Counted from the stretch's first letter, positions 44,846 through 55,010 are shown. The stretch is 64,000 bases of DNA from Bradyrhizobium sp. LLZ17 (GCF_041200145.1 NZ_CP165734.1:620001-684000), one strand, 5' to 3'. Notes: generated from the sequence alone by a model not told the origin. Program-made: numbers and translations.

Positions 44846-45259
44846 ATGATGCAACCTAAGAAAACGAAGTTCCGGAAGGCGCATAAGGGCCGTATCCACG
44901 GCGTGGCGTCTTCGGGTGCGACGTTGGCGTTCGGCCAGTTCGGCCTGAAGGCGACCGAGCCTGAGCGCGTCACCGCGCGCCAGATCGAAGCCGCTCGCCG
45001 CGCGCTGACCCGCCACATGAAGCGCGCCGGCCGGGTCTGGATTCGCGTGTTCCCCGACGTTCCGGTGTCGAAGAAGCCGGCCGAAGTCCGCATGGGCTCC
45101 GGCAAGGGCGCGCCGGAACTGTGGGTGGCGCGCGTCAAGCCGGGCCGGGTGCTGTTCGAGATCGACGGCGTCAACACCCAGACCGCGCGCGAGGCGCTGA
45201 CGCTGGCGGCCGCCAAGCTGCCGATCAAGACGCGCTTCGTCGAACGCATTGCGGAGTAA
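44846..45259 (+). CDS. rplP: 50S ribosomal protein L16
   Basis: The product has 137 residues. [17 protein letters not shown] and [22 protein letters not shown] are conserved. L16 helps place the tRNA acceptor arm at the A site. Its stop ends six bases before the rpmC start. Confidence 0.96.
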   Translation: MMQPKKTKFRKAHKGRIHGVASSGATLAFGQFGLKATEPERVTARQIEAARRALTRHMKRAGRVWIRVFPDVPVSKKPAEVRMGSGKGAPELWVARVKPGRVLFEIDGVNTQTAREALTLAAAKLPIKTRFVERIAE

Positions 45260-45264
45260 TGGCC

Positions 45265-45471
45265 ATGGCCCAGATGAAGATCGAAGACATCCGCGCGCTG
45301 AGCCCCGACCAGCAGGATGATGCTGTGCTGAACCTGAAGAAGGAGCGCTTCAACCTGCGCTTCCAGCGCGCCACCGGCCAGCTCGAGAATACCTCGCGGC
45401 TGCGCGAGGCCCGTCGTGACATCGCCCGGATCAAGACCGTCGCCGCGCAGCAGCGCGCGAAGAAGAAGTAA
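45265..45471 (+). CDS. rpmC: 50S ribosomal protein L29
   Basis: The product has 68 residues from ATG 45265. An alternative ATG at 45259 overlaps the rplP stop but is only three bases after GGAG, so the later start fits better. [20 protein letters not shown] is the conserved helical hairpin. L29 is at the tunnel exit beside L23. Confidence 0.93.
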   Translation: MAQMKIEDIRALSPDQQDDAVLNLKKERFNLRFQRATGQLENTSRLREARRDIARIKTVAAQQRAKKK

Positions 45472-45484
45472 GAGGCTTACGAAG

Positions 45485-45733
45485 ATGCCAAAACGTACTT
45501 TGCAAGGCGTGGTCGTCAGCGACAAGACAGCCAAAACCGTCGTGGTGCGCGTCGACCGCCGCTTCACGCACCCGATCTACAAGAAGACGATCCGCCGTTC
45601 GAAGAACTACCACGCGCACGACGAAGGCAACGAGTTCAAGCCGGGCGATGTGGTGTGGATCGAGGAATCGAAGCCGATTTCGAAGTTGAAGCGCTGGATC
45701 GTGATCCGGGGCGAACACAAGAAAAGCGCCTGA
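45485..45733 (+). CDS. rpsQ: 30S ribosomal protein S17
   Basis: The product has 82 residues from ATG 45485. [20 protein letters not shown] is the OB-fold start and [11 protein letters not shown] the end. S17 binds the 5' domain of 16S rRNA. It is the last gene of the S10 operon; rplN begins 83 bases later. Confidence 0.95.
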   Translation: MPKRTLQGVVVSDKTAKTVVVRVDRRFTHPIYKKTIRRSKNYHAHDEGNEFKPGDVVWIEESKPISKLKRWIVIRGEHKKSA

Positions 45734-45816
45734 TCTGTTGGCTTTGGCCGACTGACTTCAGGTAAATGTTGAGCGCCGGCTAGGCTGGCGCAAAGAGAAG
45801 AGGACGAGGTGCATCA

Positions 45817-46185
45817 ATGATTCAGATGCAGACCAACCTCGACGTGGCCGATAATTCTGGCGCACGCCGTGTCATGTGTATCAAGGTGCTCGGGGGCTCC
45901 AAGCGCCGCTACGCCACGATCGGCGACATCATCGTCGTCTCGATCAAGGAAGCGATTCCGCGTGGCAAGGTGAAGAAGGGCGACGTGATGAAGGCCGTCG
46001 TGGTGCGCGTCCGCAAGGACATCCGCCGCGCTGACGGTTCGGTCATCCGCTTCGACCGCAACGCCGCCGTCCTGATCAACAACCAGGCCGAGCCGGTCGG
46101 CACCCGTATCTTCGGGCCCGTGCCGCGCGAGCTGCGCGCCAAGAACCACATGAAGATCATCTCGCTCGCGCCGGAGGTGCTGTGA
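45817..46185 (+). CDS. rplN: 50S ribosomal protein L14
   Basis: The product has 122 residues, [17 protein letters not shown] to ISLAPEVL. L14 forms an intersubunit bridge and is the target of silencing factor RsfS. It is the first gene of the spc operon. Its stop overlaps the rplX start by one base. Confidence 0.96.
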   Translation: MIQMQTNLDVADNSGARRVMCIKVLGGSKRRYATIGDIIVVSIKEAIPRGKVKKGDVMKAVVVRVRKDIRRADGSVIRFDRNAAVLINNQAEPVGTRIFGPVPRELRAKNHMKIISLAPEVL

Positions 46186-46499
46186 TGGCTGCGAAGATCC
46201 GCAAGGGCGACAAGGTCGTCGTGCTGACCGGTCGCGACAAGGGCCGCACCGGCGAAGTGTTCGAGGTGCGTCCGGACGCCGGCACGGCGCTCGTGCGCGG
46301 CATCAACATGGTCAAGCGTCACCAGAAGCAGACGCAGGCCCAGGAGGGCGGCATCATCTCGAAAGAGGCGCCGATCCAATTGTCCAACGTCGCCTATATC
46401 GGCAAGGACGGAAAGCCGACGCGCGTCGGATTCAAGATTCTGGCGGACGGCAAGAAAGTTCGCATCGCCAAGAGCTCGGGAGCTGAGATCGATGGCTGA
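46185..46499 (+). CDS. rplX: 50S ribosomal protein L24
   Basis: The product has 104 residues. [20 protein letters not shown] is the KOW motif. L24 is an assembly initiator near the tunnel exit. It overlaps rplE by eight bases. A GTG three bases upstream of the chosen ATG is possible but unlikely. Confidence 0.95.
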   Translation: MAAKIRKGDKVVVLTGRDKGRTGEVFEVRPDAGTALVRGINMVKRHQKQTQAQEGGIISKEAPIQLSNVAYIGKDGKPTRVGFKILADGKKVRIAKSSGAEIDG

Positions 46500-47049
46500 G
46501 ACCGCTTACACCCCGCGCCTGCGCGCGGAATACGACGCGAAGATCCGGACGGAGATGACCGAGAAGTTCGGTTATGACAACGTCATGCAGGTTCCGCGGC
46601 TGGACAAGGTCGTGCTGAACATGGGCGTTGGTGATTCCGTCAACGACCGCAAGAAGGCCGAGAACGCCGCTGCCGAATTGACCCAGATCGCCGGCCAGAA
46701 GGCGATCGTGACCTATTCGCGCGTCGCGATCGCGACCTTCAAGCTGCGTGAGAACCAGCCGATCGGCTGCAAGGTCACGCTGCGCAAGGCCCGTATGTAC
46801 GAGTTCATCGATCGCCTGGTGACGGTCGCGCTGCCGCGCGTCCGCGACTTCCGCGGCCTGAACCCGAAGAGCTTCGACGGCCGCGGCAACTATTCGCTCG
46901 GCATCAAGGAACACATCATTTTCCCCGAAATCGACTTCGACAAGGTCACCGAAGCCCGCGGTATGGACATCACCGTCTGCACCACGGCCAAGACCGACGA
47001 CGAGGCGAGGGCCTTGTTGACCGCTTTCAATTTCCCGTTCCGGCAGTGA
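46492..47049 (+). CDS. rplE: 50S ribosomal protein L5
   Basis: The product has 185 residues. [15 protein letters not shown] and [14 protein letters not shown] are conserved. L5 binds 5S rRNA and touches the P-site tRNA. It starts inside rplX. Confidence 0.96.
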   Translation: MAETAYTPRLRAEYDAKIRTEMTEKFGYDNVMQVPRLDKVVLNMGVGDSVNDRKKAENAAAELTQIAGQKAIVTYSRVAIATFKLRENQPIGCKVTLRKARMYEFIDRLVTVALPRVRDFRGLNPKSFDGRGNYSLGIKEHIIFPEIDFDKVTEARGMDITVCTTAKTDDEARALLTAFNFPFRQ

Positions 47050-47095
47050 GACGCTGACCTAAAGCCTCTCAAACGCGGATACCCAGGAGCCAAGC

Positions 47096-47401
47096 ATGGC
47101 AAAGAAGAGTTCAATCGAGAAGAACAACCGGCGCAAGCGGATGACGAAGAACGCCGCCCCGAAGCGCGAACGGTTGAAGGCGATCATCGGCGACAAGACG
47201 CTGCCGATGGAGGAGCGGTTTGCCGCGACCCTGAAGCTTGCCGAGATGCCGCGCAATTCGTCGGCGACGCGCATTCGTCTGCGTTGCGAGCTGTCGGGCC
47301 GTTCGCGCTCGAACTATCGCAAGAACAAGCTGTCCCGTATCGCGCTGCGCGAACTTGGCTCCAAGGGCATGGTCCCGGGCCTCGTCAAGTCGAGCTGGTA
47401 A
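47096..47401 (+). CDS. rpsN: 30S ribosomal protein S14
   Basis: The product has 101 residues, the long zinc-independent form without the CxxC pairs. [23 protein letters not shown] is conserved. It lies in the 30S head. rpsH begins 14 bases later. Confidence 0.95.
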   Translation: MAKKSSIEKNNRRKRMTKNAAPKRERLKAIIGDKTLPMEERFAATLKLAEMPRNSSATRIRLRCELSGRSRSNYRKNKLSRIALRELGSKGMVPGLVKSSW

Positions 47402-47415
47402 GGAGGGTCGTTTAG

Positions 47416-47859
47416 ATGTCCACGCACGATCCAATCAGCGATCTGATCACCCGCATCCGCAACGCGCAGATGCGCGCCAAGAACAAGGTCTCCACGCCTG
47501 GTTCGAAGATGCGCGAGAACGTCCTCGAAGTGCTGAAGAGCGAGGGCTACATCCGCGGTTACGCGACGCTCGAGCATTCCTCGGGCCGCAGCGAGATCGA
47601 GATCGAGTTGAAGTATTTCGACGGCGAGCCCGTCATCCGCGAGATCGAGCGGGTCTCCAAGCCCGGGCGTCGCGTTTACGCCTCGGTGAAGAACCTGCCG
47701 CGGGTCAATAACGGACTCGGTATTTCGGTGTTGTCGACGCCGAAGGGGATCATGGCCGACCACAGTGCGCGTGAAGCGAACGTGGGCGGTGAAGTCCTCT
47801 TCACGGTGTTCTGGAGAAGGATTTTTGATCCATGTCACGAGTTGGCAAAAGGCCGGTAG
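47416..47859 (+). CDS. rpsH: 30S ribosomal protein S8, C-terminally extended by loss of the usual stop
   Basis: The first 132 residues are a normal S8 ([17 protein letters not shown] … [11 protein letters not shown]). The usual end is TTC TGA, but here the sequence reads TTC TGG AGA. The frame therefore continues for 15 residues ([15 protein letters not shown]) to a TAG at 47857-47859, inside rplF. One extra G at 47812-47813 would explain it. The part after 47811 is exactly what a normal stop plus ribosome-binding site for rplF would look like. S8 binds the central domain of 16S rRNA and, in E. coli, represses the spc operon. Sequencing error is possible. Confidence 0.9.
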   Translation: MSTHDPISDLITRIRNAQMRAKNKVSTPGSKMRENVLEVLKSEGYIRGYATLEHSSGRSEIEIELKYFDGEPVIREIERVSKPGRRVYASVKNLPRVNNGLGISVLSTPKGIMADHSAREANVGGEVLFTVFWRRIFDPCHELAKGR

Positions 47860-48365
47860 CGGTGCCGTCGGGTGTGACCGCGTCCGTCGACGGGCAGACC
47901 GTCAAGATGAAGGGGCCCAAGGGCCAGCTTCAGTTCGTCGTCCATGACGACGTCGAGGTGAAGCTCGACAACGGCCAGGTCAAGGTGAACCCGCGGGTCG
48001 AGACCAACCGCGCGCGGGCGCTGTACGGTACGGCTCGCGCCCAGGTGGCGAATCTGGTCGAAGGCGTCACCAAGGGCTTCGAGAAGAAGCTCGAAATCAC
48101 CGGCGTCGGTTACCGCGCCGCGCTGCAGGGCAAGAACCTGCAGCTCGCGCTCGGCTACAGCCACGACGTGGTCTACACGATTCCGGAAGGGATCACGATC
48201 ACCGTGCCGAAGCCGACCGAAATCACGGTGACGGGCAGCGACATCCAGCGTGTCGGCCAGGTCGCCGCCGAGATCTGCTCCTATCGTCCGCCGGAGCCCT
48301 ACAAGGGCAAGGGCGTGAAGTATGTTGGCGAATTCATCTTCCGCAAGGAAGGCAAGAAGAAGTAA
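47832..48365 (+). CDS. rplF: 50S ribosomal protein L6
   Basis: The product has 177 residues. [14 protein letters not shown] and the C-terminal [16 protein letters not shown] are conserved. L6 is near the sarcin-ricin loop. The start is preceded by GAGAAGGA, which lies inside the extended rpsH frame; the two genes overlap by 28 bases. Confidence 0.96.
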   Translation: MSRVGKRPVAVPSGVTASVDGQTVKMKGPKGQLQFVVHDDVEVKLDNGQVKVNPRVETNRARALYGTARAQVANLVEGVTKGFEKKLEITGVGYRAALQGKNLQLALGYSHDVVYTIPEGITITVPKPTEITVTGSDIQRVGQVAAEICSYRPPEPYKGKGVKYVGEFIFRKEGKKK

Positions 48366-48376
48366 CGGAGCCGGTC

Positions 48377-48739
48377 ATGTCGAAAGCCAAGGTTACGAAT
48401 GCCCGGCGCAAGCGGAGTGTGCGGCTGAAGTTGCGCCGCTCCGGTGGCGGCCGTCCGCGTCTGTCCGTGTTCCGCTCGTCGAAGCACATCTACGCCCAGG
48501 TCATCGACGACCTGAAGGGCGAGACGCTGGCCTCTGCCTCCTCGCTCGAGAAGTCGATGCGCGACGGCGGCAAGACCGGCGCCGACATCGATGCGGCGAA
48601 GGCGGTCGGCAAGCTGCTGGCCGAGCGCGCTGCCGAGAAGGGCGTCAAGGAAGTCGTGTTCGATCGCGGCAGCTATCTCTATCACGGGCGCGTCAAGGCG
48701 CTGGCCGACGCGGCGCGTGAGAGTGGGCTGAGCTTCTAA
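48377..48739 (+). CDS. rplR: 50S ribosomal protein L18
   Basis: The product has 120 residues. [20 protein letters not shown] and the C-terminal [16 protein letters not shown] are conserved. L18 binds 5S rRNA. Confidence 0.96.
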   Translation: MSKAKVTNARRKRSVRLKLRRSGGGRPRLSVFRSSKHIYAQVIDDLKGETLASASSLEKSMRDGGKTGADIDAAKAVGKLLAERAAEKGVKEVVFDRGSYLYHGRVKALADAARESGLSF

Positions 48740-48783
48740 CAGAATTTGAGGATTGAGGCGCAAGCCTCTGAAGGATTGGAAAA

Positions 48784-49374
48784 ATGGCAGAACGCGAACA
48801 ACGTGGTGGACGCGATCAACGCGGCGGTCGTGACCGCCAGCAGCGCGAGGAGCGTGACAGCGAGTTCGTCGACAAGCTGGTCCACATCAACCGCGTGGCC
48901 AAGGTCGTCAAGGGCGGCAAGCGCTTCGGTTTCGCAGCGCTGGTCGTGATCGGCGATCAGAAGGGCCGCGCCGGCTTCGGTCACGGCAAGGCACGCGAAG
49001 TTCCTGAGGCGATCCGCAAGGCCACCGAGTCCGCCAAGCGCAATCTGACCCGCGTGTCGCTGCGCGAGGGCCGCACGCTGCACCACGACATTGCGGGCCG
49101 TCATGGCGCGGGCCGGGTCTATCTGCGTGCTGCTCCGGCCGGTACCGGCATCATCGCCGGCGGCCCGATGCGCGCCGTGTTCGAGACGCTCGGCGTCCAG
49201 GACGTGGTGGCGAAGTCGATCGGCTCGTCGAACCCGTACAACATGGTGCGCGCGACTTTCGACGCGCTGAAGCACCAGGATTCGCCGCGTTCGGTCGCAG
49301 CCCGCCGCAACATTAAGGTGTCCACCCTGCAGGCCCGTCGCATCGGCGGCGATGCCGAAGTGGCTGCCGAGTAA
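48784..49374 (+). CDS. rpsE: 30S ribosomal protein S5
   Basis: The product has 196 residues. A charged Arg/Gln-rich N-terminal extension (about 25 residues) precedes [22 protein letters not shown] and [18 protein letters not shown]5 affects decoding accuracy and spectinomycin binding; the loop near Val-Lys-Gly-Gly-Lys is unaltered. Confidence 0.95.
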   Translation: MAEREQRGGRDQRGGRDRQQREERDSEFVDKLVHINRVAKVVKGGKRFGFAALVVIGDQKGRAGFGHGKAREVPEAIRKATESAKRNLTRVSLREGRTLHHDIAGRHGAGRVYLRAAPAGTGIIAGGPMRAVFETLGVQDVVAKSIGSSNPYNMVRATFDALKHQDSPRSVAARRNIKVSTLQARRIGGDAEVAAE

Positions 49375-49399
49375 CGGAATCTTTTCGGAGTAGACCACG

Positions 49400-49594
49400 A
49401 TGGCCAAAGCCGCAAAGACGATCAAGCTTGAGCAGACCGGCAGCGCGATCCGCCGCCATCACTCGCAGCGTTCGACGCTGATCGGGCTCAAGCTCAACAA
49501 GATCGGCCGCGTCAGCGAACTGCCGGATACTCCGGCCGTCCGCGGCATGATCGACAAGGTTCACCATCTCGTCCGCATCGTCGACGAGAAGTAA
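49400..49594 (+). CDS. rpmD: 50S ribosomal protein L30
   Basis: The product has 64 residues, with [30 protein letters not shown] typical of alphaproteobacterial L30. It lies 25 bases after rpsE. Confidence 0.94.
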   Translation: MAKAAKTIKLEQTGSAIRRHHSQRSTLIGLKLNKIGRVSELPDTPAVRGMIDKVHHLVRIVDEK

Positions 49595-49600
49595 GCAAGG

Positions 49601-49646
49601 CGCGTGATCCCGCAAGCCGGGTACCGGTTTTCGGGCGAGATCATGA
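49601..49646. repeat. Rhizobiales-type intergenic palindromic repeat
   Basis: Between rpmD and rplO, CGTGATC (49602-49608) and GATCATG (near 49639-49645) flank the palindromic core CCGGGTACCGG (49618-49628). From memory this resembles a repeat family with GATCATG ends and a CCGG…CCGG-type centre that is common between genes in Bradyrhizobium relatives. It was not searched. Confidence 0.55.
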
Positions 49647-49668
49647 GCAGGAAACAAGGAGCAGGGCG

Positions 49669-50154
49669 ATGAAGCTCAGCGATATCGCCGACAACGCCGG
49701 CTCGCGCAAGAAGCGTATGCGCGTCGGCCGTGGCATCGGTTCGGGCAAGGGCAAGCAGGCTGGCCGCGGTGGCAAGGGCCAGACCGCGCGCTCGGGCGTG
49801 CGCATCAAGGGTTTCGAAGGCGGCCAGATGCCGATGCATCGCCGTCTGCCGAAGCGCGGCTTCACGAACATCTTCCGCGTCGAGTTCGTCGAGATCAACC
49901 TCGACCGGCTCCAGGAAGCGGTCGATGCCAAGAAGGTCGACGCCGGGAGCGTTGTGAACGTCGAGGCTTTGGTGAAGGCCGGCGTGCTGCGCCGCGCCAA
50001 GGGTGGTCTGCGGCTGCTTGGCCGCGGCGAGCTCAAGGCCAAGCTCAACATCGAAGTGCACGGCGCCTCGAAGACCGCGATCGCGGCCGTTGAGAAGGCC
50101 GGCGGCTCGGTGAAGATCCTCGCCGCTCCCAAGGAAGAAGGCGAGGCGGCGTAA
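49669..50154 (+). CDS. rplO: 50S ribosomal protein L15
   Basis: The product has 161 residues. Gly/Lys/Arg-rich N-terminus ([22 protein letters not shown]) and conserved [19 protein letters not shown]15 is a late assembly protein. secY follows after a 147-base gap that should contain a leader. Confidence 0.95.
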   Translation: MKLSDIADNAGSRKKRMRVGRGIGSGKGKQAGRGGKGQTARSGVRIKGFEGGQMPMHRRLPKRGFTNIFRVEFVEINLDRLQEAVDAKKVDAGSVVNVEALVKAGVLRRAKGGLRLLGRGELKAKLNIEVHGASKTAIAAVEKAGGSVKILAAPKEEGEAA

Positions 50155-50301
50155 CAACTGCGTCATTGGCCCGCGCCTTGCGGGCCATACGCATGCGGGA
50201 CGATGGACTTATCGAAGCCGAGCACCAGATAATGTCCGGCGTCTGCCGATTTGCCCGGCTGCGGGCATGACGGCGCAAACGGCGGCGGGAGAAAGTCCAA
50301 A

Positions 50302-51633
50302 ATGGCCTCAGCAGCGGAACAACTGGCAGCCAACCTCAATTTCGGCGCGTTCGCCAAAGCCGACGAGCTGAAGAAGCGCATCTGGTTCACCCTGGGTGCG
50401 TTGCTGGTCTATCGGCTCGGCACCTACATTCCGCTGCCCGGCATCGACCCCAACATCTGGGAGCAGGTGTTCAAGTCGCAGGCCGGCGGCATCCTCGGCA
50501 TGTTCAACATGTTCGCCGGCGGCGGCATTCACCGCATGGCGATCTTCGCGCTGAACATCATGCCGTACATTTCGGCTTCGATCATCATCCAGCTCCTGAC
50601 CACCGTCTCGCCGCAACTCGAGGCGCTGAAGAAGGAAGGCGAGTCGGGCCGCAAGCTGCTGAACCAGTACACCCGCTATCTCACGGTGATCCTGGCCGCG
50701 TTCCAGTCCTACGGTATTGCGGTCGGCCTCGAAGGCGCCGGCAACGTCGTCAGCGACCCCGGCATGTTCTTCCGTCTCTCCACCGCGATCACCCTGACCG
50801 GCGGCACCATGTTCCTGATGTGGCTCGGCGAGCAGATCACCTCGCGCGGCATCGGCAACGGCATCTCGCTGATTATCCTGTCCGGCATCGTCGCCGAGCT
50901 GCCTTCGGCGCTCGCCAACATGCTCGAGCTCGGTCGTCAGGGCGCGATGTCGACCGGCCTGATTCTGGTCGTGATCGTGATGGCGGTCGCCGTGATCGCC
51001 TTCATCGTGTTCATGGAGCGCGCCCAGCGCCGGCTCCTGATCCAGTATCCGAAGCGCCAGGTCGGCAACAAGATGTTCGAGGGCCAGTCCTCGCATCTGC
51101 CGCTCAAGCTCAACACCTCGGGCGTCATCCCGCCGATCTTCGCATCCTCGCTGCTGTTGCTGCCGACCACGGTTGCGAATTTCAACGCGGGCCGCGGTCC
51201 GGAGTGGTTCCAGTGGATCACGACGCAGCTCGGCCACGGCCGTCCGCTGTTCCTGATTCTCTATCTCGCGCTGATCGTGTTCTTCGCGTTCTTCTACACC
51301 GCGATCGTGTTCAACCCGACCGAGACCGCGGACAACCTGAAGAAGCACGGCGGCTTCATCCCGGGCATCCGTCCCGGCGAGCGCACCGCCGAATATATCG
51401 ACTACGTGCTGTCGCGCATCACCGTGCTCGGTGCGATCTACCTCGCGATCGTCTGCTTGATCCCGGAGATCCTGATCTCCTACGCCTCGGTGCCGTTCTA
51501 CTTCGGCGGCACCTCGCTGCTGATCGTCGTCAGCGTCACCATGGACACGGTGGCGCAGGTGCAGGGCTATCTGCTGGCGCATCAGTATGAGGGGCTGATT
51601 CGGAAGTCGAAGCTGCGGGGCCGCCGCCGCTGA
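50302..51633 (+). CDS. secY: Preprotein translocase subunit SecY
   Basis: The product has 443 residues from ATG 50302 (MASAAEQLAANLNFGAF); the frame upstream is not SecY. Ten transmembrane helices are evident, with GGGIHRMAIFALNIMPYISASII and a C-terminal loop EGLIRKSKLRGRRR that contacts SecA or ribosomes. It is the channel-forming subunit of SecYEG in the inner membrane. Confidence 0.97.
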   Translation: MASAAEQLAANLNFGAFAKADELKKRIWFTLGALLVYRLGTYIPLPGIDPNIWEQVFKSQAGGILGMFNMFAGGGIHRMAIFALNIMPYISASIIIQLLTTVSPQLEALKKEGESGRKLLNQYTRYLTVILAAFQSYGIAVGLEGAGNVVSDPGMFFRLSTAITLTGGTMFLMWLGEQITSRGIGNGISLIILSGIVAELPSALANMLELGRQGAMSTGLILVVIVMAVAVIAFIVFMERAQRRLLIQYPKRQVGNKMFEGQSSHLPLKLNTSGVIPPIFASSLLLLPTTVANFNAGRGPEWFQWITTQLGHGRPLFLILYLALIVFFAFFYTAIVFNPTETADNLKKHGGFIPGIRPGERTAEYIDYVLSRITVLGAIYLAIVCLIPEILISYASVPFYFGGTSLLIVVSVTMDTVAQVQGYLLAHQYEGLIRKSKLRGRRR

Positions 51634-51772
51634 GGCGCGGCGTCCTCTTTCGACTTATATCGCCGATTCACCGCGCCCAGCTGCGCGGTTTCCGCGAGAT
51701 GCGGACGGACCGTTCGGTCACATCGGCAGCGCTGCTTTCACTGCGCTTCAATCACTGATTTCAAAGCCGTTG

Positions 51773-51802
51773 TTGGCGTCCGGGCATCCGCTCCCCTATG
51801 AT
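51773..51802 (+). promoter_or_regulatory. Possible promoter for adk
   Basis: TTGGCG (51773-51778) and TATGAT (51797-51802) are 18 bases apart in the 267-base secY-adk gap, about 100 bases before adk. The match suggests that adk has its own promoter as well as read-through. Confidence 0.4.
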
Positions 51803-51900
51803 ATGGGTAGCGGTGTGGCGCCGATTATGGTTTGCACTGTTGCTGATCTTCAAACACAGGTGCGCGACATATCGCTCACCAATCCGGGGGGCGTACGCCG

Positions 51901-52746
51901 ATGAGAATTATACTTCTGGGGCCGCCGGGGTCGGGCAAGGGGACCCAGGCGCAGCGGCTGGTGCAGCGCTATGGCATCATCCAGCTCTCGACCGGCGAAA
52001 TGTTGCGCGCGGCCGTGGCGGCCGGTACGCCGGTCGGGCTGAAGGCCAAGGAGATCATGGCCCGCGGCGGCCTCGTGCCCGACGACGTCGTGGTTGGAAT
52101 CATCTCCGACCGGATCGACCAGCCCGACGCGCGCAATGGTTTCATCCTGGACGGCTTCCCGCGCACCGTGCCGCAGGCGGAAGCGCTGGATGAGCTGCTC
52201 AAGCACAAGCACCTCAAGCTCGACGCCGTGATCGAGCTTCGCGTCAACGAGAGCGCCTTGTTGAACCGCGTCGAGACCCGCGTGGCGCAGATGCGGGAAC
52301 GTGGCGAGGAAGTCCGGGTCGACGACACGCCGGAAGTCCTGACCAAGCGACTCGCCAGCTATCGCAGCCTGACGGAACCCCTGATTCACTACTATTCCGA
52401 GCGGCGGAAGCTTTCGACCATCGATGGCATGATGGCCATCGACGAGGTGACCCGCGCCATCCACCGCCAGTTGCTGGCGCTGGGGGCGGTCGAACCCAAA
52501 GGCCACGCCCGGAGCTCGGTCACAGCAGCTGCCGGCAAGAAGGCGGTCACGAAGGCCAAAGCTGCCAAAAAGCCGGCGAAAACGGCCAAAAAACCTGCCA
52601 AAGCGACCAAAAAGCCAGCGAAGAAGGCTGTGAAGGCGACCAGGAAGACGGCGAAGAAGGCGGCCAAGAAGGCCGCCAAGAAGGCTGTCAAAAAGGGGGC
52701 CAAGAAGGCCGCAAAAAAGGTCACGAAAAGGCGAGCTAAGCGCTAG
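51901..52746 (+). CDS. adk: Adenylate kinase with histone-H1-like basic tail
   Basis: The product has 281 residues. Residues 1-200 are adenylate kinase: [10 protein letters not shown]-loop at 7-15, then FILDGFPRT, and the short-LID form ([25 protein letters not shown]). It interconverts ATP + AMP and 2 ADP. From about residue 200 a tail of about 80 residues consists almost entirely of Lys, Ala, Pro and Thr in KKPAK, KKAAKK-type repeats, like histone H1 or AlgP. It may bind nucleic acid, ribosomes or polyphosphate. Many Adk proteins have no such tail. Confidence 0.92.
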   Translation: MRIILLGPPGSGKGTQAQRLVQRYGIIQLSTGEMLRAAVAAGTPVGLKAKEIMARGGLVPDDVVVGIISDRIDQPDARNGFILDGFPRTVPQAEALDELLKHKHLKLDAVIELRVNESALLNRVETRVAQMRERGEEVRVDDTPEVLTKRLASYRSLTEPLIHYYSERRKLSTIDGMMAIDEVTRAIHRQLLALGAVEPKGHARSSVTAAAGKKAVTKAKAAKKPAKTAKKPAKATKKPAKKAVKATRKTAKKAAKKAAKKAVKKGAKKAAKKVTKRRAKR

Positions 52747-52933
52747 CAGCGGTTGACGAAAGCCCCCTGAATCCCTTAATAAGCCCCGCATCCAAGTCGG
52801 ATAGTTTCAGACGATGCCGGGCCCCAGGAAGACCAGGGGTGGGCGTCGTGTTCGCGTTTGTGAACACCTGCCCGAGAAACCAAGCACTTAAAGCCTGATT
52901 CCTGACGAGGGATCGGCAACAGGAGAGAAGGCC

Positions 52934-53302
52934 GTGGCCCGTATTGCCGGCGTGAACATTCCCACCAACAAGCGCGTGCTGATCGCGCTTCAGTACATCC
53001 ATGGCATCGGCGAGAAGATTGCCGGCGAAATCATCGAGAAGGTGAAGATCCCGGCGGATCGTCGTGTCAATCAGCTCAGCGATGCCGAAGTGCTTCAGAT
53101 CCGCGAAGTCATCGACCGCGACTACCTCGTCGAGGGCGATCTGCGTCGTGAAGTCGGTATCAACATCAAGCGTCTGATGGACCTCGGCTGCTATCGCGGC
53201 CTGCGTCATCGTCGCGGTCTGCCGGTGCGCGGCCAGCGTACCCACACCAATGCGCGCACGCGCAAGGGCCCGGCCAAGGCCATCGCCGGCAAGAAGAAGT
53301 AA
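52934..53302 (+). CDS. rpsM: 30S ribosomal protein S13
   Basis: The product has 122 residues with a GTG start ([25 protein letters not shown]). The C-terminal [17 protein letters not shown] binds the P-site region. It opens the alpha operon after a 187-base gap behind adk. Confidence 0.95.
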   Translation: MARIAGVNIPTNKRVLIALQYIHGIGEKIAGEIIEKVKIPADRRVNQLSDAEVLQIREVIDRDYLVEGDLRREVGINIKRLMDLGCYRGLRHRRGLPVRGQRTHTNARTRKGPAKAIAGKKK

Positions 53303-53305
53303 ACT

Positions 53306-53373
53306 CGCGAATAGGGAATGGCGAATGGCGAGTAGGGAGCATCCCTATTCGCCATTCGCAGCTCACCATTCGC
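53306..53373. repeat. Extragenic palindromic repeat after rpsM
   Basis: An 18-base stem (53321-53338 with 53342-53359, one G-T mismatch) has a three-base loop. The left flank CGCGAATAGGGAATGGCGA matches the element after tuf (40457). A further partial copy (GCTCACCATTCGC) follows. It lies between rpsM and rpsK, so the alpha operon message would contain the hairpin. Confidence 0.75.
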
Positions 53374-53433
53374 ATCCACAGGTGTAGCCGCTGGCATTAC
53401 GGCGGCGTTTGAGATCTCCAGGAAAGGTACTCT

Positions 53434-53823
53434 ATGGGCAAGGAAGCCACCCGCGTTCGTCGTCGTGAGCGCAAGAACATCGCCTCCGGCGTCGCGCACG
53501 TGAACTCGTCGTTCAACAACACGACCATCACCATCACCGACGCGCAGGGCAACACCATTGCCTGGTCCTCCGCCGGCACGATGGGCTTCAAGGGCTCGCG
53601 CAAGTCGACCCCGTACGCCGCGCAGGTCGCAGCTGAAGACGTGTCCAAGAAGGCGCAAGAGCACGGCATGCGCACGCTGGAAGTCGAAGTCGCCGGTCCC
53701 GGTTCGGGTCGTGAGTCGGCGCTCCGCGCGCTCCAGGCCGCAGGCTTCACCGTCACCTCGATCCGCGACGTGACCACGATCCCGCACAACGGTTGCCGTC
53801 CGCGTAAGCGTCGGCGCGTCTGA
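53434..53823 (+). CDS. rpsK: 30S ribosomal protein S11
   Basis: The product has 129 residues. [21 protein letters not shown] and the C-terminal [11 protein letters not shown] are conserved. S11 is on the platform at the Shine-Dalgarno helix. It follows the repeat after rpsM by 60 bases. Confidence 0.96.
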   Translation: MGKEATRVRRRERKNIASGVAHVNSSFNNTTITITDAQGNTIAWSSAGTMGFKGSRKSTPYAAQVAAEDVSKKAQEHGMRTLEVEVAGPGSGRESALRALQAAGFTVTSIRDVTTIPHNGCRPRKRRRV

Positions 53824-53934
53824 TACGAAGTTGCGGGCGCATCGTCGCCCGCAATGACTTTTTGCAAAGCCGCGGGAATGACCTGCGGCCTTTCTCCAAC
53901 GCCAGTGTCTGCGACAGCAGTTTGACTGGCCTGT

Positions 53935-54966
53935 ATGGGTGAAACAGTGACGATCCAGAAAAATTGGCAAGAACTGATTCGGCCGAACAAGCTCCAGGTC
54001 CAGCCCGGCAGCGATTCGAACCGTTTTGCGACCATCGTCGCGGAGCCGCTCGAGCGCGGCTTCGGCCAGACGCTCGGCAATGCGCTGCGCCGCATTCTGC
54101 TCTCCTCGCTCCAGGGCGCGGCGGTGCAGTCGGTGCATATCGACGGCGTGCTGCATGAGTTCTCCTCGATCGCCGGCGTCCGTGAGGACGTCACCGACAT
54201 CGTGCTCAATATCAAGGACATCGCGATCAAGATGCAGGGCGAAGGCCCCAAGCGCATGGTCGTGAAGAAGTCCGGCCCCGGCGTGGTCACCGCCGGCGAC
54301 ATCCAGACCGTGGGCGACGTCGTGGTGCTCAATCCGGATTTGCAGATCTGCACGCTGGACGAGGGCGCCGAGATCCGCATGGAGTTCACGGTCGCGACCG
54401 GCAAGGGCTACGTGCCGGCCGAGCGCAACCGTCCCGAGGACGCGCCGATCGGTCTGATCCCGGTCGACAGCCTGTACTCGCCGGTCCGCAAGGTCTCCTA
54501 CAAGGTCGAGAACACCCGCGAGGGCCAGATCCTCGACTACGACAAGCTGACCATGACGATCGAGACCAACGGCGCGCTGACGCCGGATGATTCCGTGGCC
54601 TATGCCGCGCGCATCCTCCAGGACCAGCTCAACGTGTTCGTCAACTTCGAAGAGCCGCGCAAGGAAGTCGCCCAGGAGATCATCCCGGACCTCGCCTTCA
54701 ACCCGGCCTTCCTCAAGAAGGTGGACGAGCTCGAGCTGTCGGTGCGTTCGGCCAACTGCTTGAAGAACGACAACATCGTCTACATCGGCGACCTCGTGCA
54801 GAAGTCGGAAGCGGAAATGCTCCGCACCCCGAACTTCGGCCGCAAGTCGCTGAACGAGATCAAGGAAGTGCTGGCCCAGATGGGTCTGCATCTCGGCATG
54901 GAAGTGCCGGGCTGGCCGCCGGAGAACATCGACGAGCTCGCCAAGCGCTTCGAGGATCACTACTGA
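53935..54966 (+). CDS. rpoA: DNA-directed RNA polymerase alpha subunit
   Basis: The product has 343 residues, with N-terminal [16 protein letters not shown] and [21 protein letters not shown] for dimerisation and assembly, then a linker and the C-terminal domain ([24 protein letters not shown]). It nucleates RNA polymerase assembly and contacts activators and UP elements. Confidence 0.98.
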   Translation: MGETVTIQKNWQELIRPNKLQVQPGSDSNRFATIVAEPLERGFGQTLGNALRRILLSSLQGAAVQSVHIDGVLHEFSSIAGVREDVTDIVLNIKDIAIKMQGEGPKRMVVKKSGPGVVTAGDIQTVGDVVVLNPDLQICTLDEGAEIRMEFTVATGKGYVPAERNRPEDAPIGLIPVDSLYSPVRKVSYKVENTREGQILDYDKLTMTIETNGALTPDDSVAYAARILQDQLNVFVNFEEPRKEVAQEIIPDLAFNPAFLKKVDELELSVRSANCLKNDNIVYIGDLVQKSEAEMLRTPNFGRKSLNEIKEVLAQMGLHLGMEVPGWPPENIDELAKRFEDHY

Positions 54967-54983
54967 TCCGAACTCACCACAGG

Positions 54984-55010
54984 CTAAAGCGCGAAATCAT
55001 CGCGCTTTAG
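54984..55010 (+). terminator. Hairpin after rpoA
   Basis: A perfect 11-base stem, CTAAAGCGCGA (54984-54994) with TCGCGCTTTAG (55000-55010), and a five-base loop. There is no U-run. It may be an extragenic palindrome or a weak or processing site between rpoA and rplQ. Confidence 0.5.

Noticed and set aside
52520..52740. Tandem DNA repeat or CRISPR-like array at the adk 3' end
   Set aside because: The repetition follows from Lys/Ala codons (AAG, GCC, AAA). There are no regular spacers, and the frame stays open to the stop.
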